DNA of 64,000 nucleotides from Clostridia bacterium (GTDB taxonomy: Bacteria > Bacillota > Clostridia > Lachnospirales > Lachnospiraceae), in the NCBI GenBank assembly GCA_910575625.1, contig CAJTFD010000009.1, positions 91,019-155,018 on the forward strand. Reading direction: 5' to 3'. Position numbers and translations under genes: made by a program. Within the stretch, counting starts at the first letter, position 1. Each line of letters opens with the position of its first letter. The notes beneath the pieces were generated by a model. The model ran no database searches. It worked only from the letters and a program-made list of their open reading frames with translations, and was not told the origin of the DNA. This document shows positions 62,632 through 64,000 of the stretch, one piece after another.

Positions 62632-63199
62632 CTGGATTTAGGCAGGAATACCCTGCCTATGTAACAGCCAGACGCAAGGAAATATTTAAGGTCGGGAGAA
62701 CATAAAACAAGCCCTGTTTTCATTGACCGCCCTGCATCTGGCTTTATGATAAAAGGCATTTTCTATTTGTCCCCGACACCCCGAAAATGCTGATGCGTTA
62801 CAACGCAAGGGAAGTCACCAAACGGTCAGCAGCGAACTGACGCCACGGGAGTTGCACCCCAACTGTCGGTCTGACAGAGCCGCCCCCATTGCCTGCGGCG
62901 GACTGATTACCGCTCGGACTGTGGCTGGACGGGAGTATCATTGTCCTCTTTGTGGGTCTTGGCGAAATCGGGAGCTGCCCGATATTTTGAGTCGGTAATT
63001 ATCCGCTCACCACCTTTCATCGCTGCTGCTTTTTCGGCAGGTCATGGCGTACCGCTGCACACGCTTATGCTCATTACAGTCACAAAGAGAATGTATTTGG
63101 TGAATGACTATTCGGTTGTCAAAGAACTGCGGGAAGCCTGTAAAAAAGCCCCTCACTTTTCCAAAGGAAAAAGTGAGGGGCTTGAGCGGAACAAATTTT
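62632..63199. other. long gap without supported gene in the mobile element
   Basis: About 570 bases. A plus-strand frame of 93 codons (62941-63222) runs through the terminator of the sigma-like gene and has no ribosome site, so I do not call it. The GC-rich stretch 62820-62940 with many short inverted repeats could be a structured RNA or origin-type site; nothing decisive is visible. Confidence 0.4.
63141..63183 (-). terminator. terminator of the sigma-like gene
   Basis: AAGCCCCTCACTTTT and AAAAGTGAGGGGCTT form a 15-base stem with a short loop. On the minus strand it is followed by TTTTTTA. Confidence 0.92.
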
Positions 63200-63709
63200 T
63201 TATTTTTCCAAAATTTTTTTGAGCTTGGCTAATATTCTCCGTTTTCGGTCATTGATTGTCTTTTGCGGAATACCCGAAATGCTTGACCATTCTCTTTCTG
63301 ACAGTTCTTGAAAAAAGATAGCATTTACCAACTTTTGCTCATCTTCTGATAACATGGCAAGGGCAGAACGCAGCTTGTCCAACATCATCCTATGGACAAC
63401 AGCTTCCGCAACATTTACCGCTTCATCAGCAATGAAATCAATACTATTGTCATCATCTCTCTCAAATGCCTCTAAGGATAACAGGCTGTTATCTGCATCG
63501 AGTTTTTTCAGATAACGCCAACGCTCCTTGTCACGATAAAACTCAATATAATGTGCCTGTTCCGTTTCAATCAGACAGCCCTGCACGGGAATAAAGAGCT
63601 TGTCCGCATAAGCCCTGTCCGTTTCTCTGCGGTTGCAAAATTCCTTATAGGATAACTCTGTGTAGCTGCCATTTTCTTTGATATATACCTTTCTTGGTGC
63701 GTATTTCAC
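63200..63709 (-). CDS. sigma-70-like regulatory protein of mobile element
   Basis: A 169-residue protein. The C-terminal 60 residues read as a sigma region-4 helix-turn-helix (LSEDEQKLVNAIFFQELSER, then WSSISGIPQKTINDRKRRIL). The N-terminal part (ELSYKEFCNRRETDRAYADK, FYRDKERWRYLKKLD) is the form found in regulators of Tn916-like and other ICEs. The start is a GTG at 63709 with GGAGG eight bases before. It may switch on element transfer genes. Confidence 0.8.
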   Translation of the reverse strand: MKYAPRKVYIKENGSYTELSYKEFCNRRETDRAYADKLFIPVQGCLIETEQAHYIEFYRDKERWRYLKKLDADNSLLSLEAFERDDDNSIDFIADEAVNVAEAVVHRMMLDKLRSALAMLSEDEQKLVNAIFFQELSEREWSSISGIPQKTINDRKRRILAKLKKILEK

Positions 63710-63811
63710 CGTAAGTACCTCCAATCTGAATTTTTTTGAAAATCCAGATTGGCAGGCGGTGAACGGCATCCAACGCCAGAAACTGCCTTACGACGTATTC
63801 CTGCAAAAATC

Positions 63812-63853
63812 GACAAAAGAAAAACCGCAAAGGTTGTTATACCTTTACGGTTT
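63812..63853 (-). terminator. terminator of the right-edge gene
   Basis: AAACCGCAAAGG and CCTTTACGGTTT pair across a short loop. On the minus strand the T's of TTTTTCTTTTG follow. Confidence 0.75.
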
Positions 63854-63890
63854 ATAGATATTTTAGTTCTAATATGTAGATATTTGACTT

Positions 63891-64000
63891 CTACTTGTTG
63901 GGTGCAAAGCCCCCTTGTACTGAAATAGATTTTTTTAACAGGTTATCCACCCATTCTTTATTTGATATATGTAAATAGAAGTCATTGCTTACAGGCAATA
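63891..64000 (-). CDS. C-terminus of an unidentified gene, partial
   Basis: An open frame from the right edge ends at TAG (63891-63893). The visible end includes FYLHISNKEWVDNLLKKSIS followed by VQGGFAPNK. It is followed by a terminator, which supports a real gene. Too little is present to name it. Confidence 0.45.
   Translation of the reverse strand, partial: LPVSNDFYLHISNKEWVDNLLKKSISVQGGFAPNK

Larger units (their letters stand above)
59900..64000. mobile_element. one end of an integrated mobile element (partial)
   Basis: A large serine recombinase at the edge, a PemK-type toxin, a sigma-like regulator and several small genes form the right part of the window. The truncated nuclease gene next to the recombinase marks a likely integration or deletion boundary near 59880-59990. 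The other end lies beyond 64000, so size and conjugation genes are unknown. Confidence 0.65.

Noticed and set aside
62941..63222. Plus-strand 93-codon frame in the mobile element
   Set aside because: It passes through the terminator of the sigma-like gene, overlaps that gene's end and has no ribosome site.

Overview
The window looks like a gut-type, low-to-mid GC clostridium, most probably Lachnospiraceae. Supporting signs are a short flagellin, glucan/choline-binding-type wall repeats fused to transglutaminase folds, HxHxxxC[YF]-repeat LPXTG adhesins, the MBOAT+DHHW pair, corrinoid scavenging, and a large serine recombinase with a PemK-type toxin. No rRNA, tRNA or CRISPR array was seen. Most genes lie on the minus strand.

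Region 1 (1-16.6 kb, minus strand): a SARP/BTAD-type activator running off the left edge and a secreted transglutaminase-like protein, then a large surface-structure operon. In transcription order the operon encodes a coiled-coil protein, a LepB-type signal peptidase, a 1645-residue LPHTG adhesin with about 13 HxHxxxC repeats and a fibro-slime-type domain, an LPSTG major pilin, a class C sortase, a Spy0128-like fibre protein, two proteins with SipW-type signal peptides, a TasA-like anchored protein, a MucBP-like anchored protein and a second, SipW/ER-type signal peptidase. It combines sortase pilus assembly with SipW/TasA-like fibre secretion.

Region 2 (17.1-26.9 kb): a motility/glycosylation island. 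Flagellin has a leader that looks like a CsrA target and a sigma-28-like promoter. Around it lie a CgeB-like glycosyltransferase, two GT2 enzymes with helical-repeat tails, a StrF-like glycosyltransferase, small coiled-coil and unknown proteins, an Rpn-type nuclease and a PilZ/YcgR-like c-di-GMP receptor.

Region 3 (27.0-38.8 kb): a plus-strand BtuF-BtuC-BtuD-CbiZ corrinoid uptake and salvage operon, whose ATPase carries an extra C-terminal domain. It is followed on the minus strand by a GntR/FCD regulator, ispE, a divergent aconitase-family hydratase, a small metallopeptidase, topoisomerase III and a cyclase-family hydrolase.

Region 4 (39.0-46.1 kb, minus): a cell-surface module. Two copies of a pair (a protein ending in a CNGPG domain followed by a wall-binding transglutaminase-like protein) flank an MBOAT O-acyltransferase and its DHHW partner.

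Region 5 (46.3-59.9 kb, minus): a defence and decay zone. A type I restriction-modification operon (hsdR, a 50-codon coupled ORF, hsdM, hsdS) is preceded by a frameshifted small HTH gene that would overlap hsdR by ATGA. Next come an FtsX-type permease with only scraps of its ATPase and sensor kinase, an internally deleted feoB, a truncated arsR, an IS1182-like remnant, a broken nuclease/P-loop (STAND/Avs-like) defence gene, a small hydrophobic toxin with a convergent small RNA (type I TA-like), and the tail of a YhcG-type nuclease.

Region 6 (about 59.9-64.0 kb): one end of an integrated mobile element with a large serine recombinase, a small ORF, a PemK/MazF-like toxin, a sigma-70-like regulator and the end of another gene cut by the right window edge.
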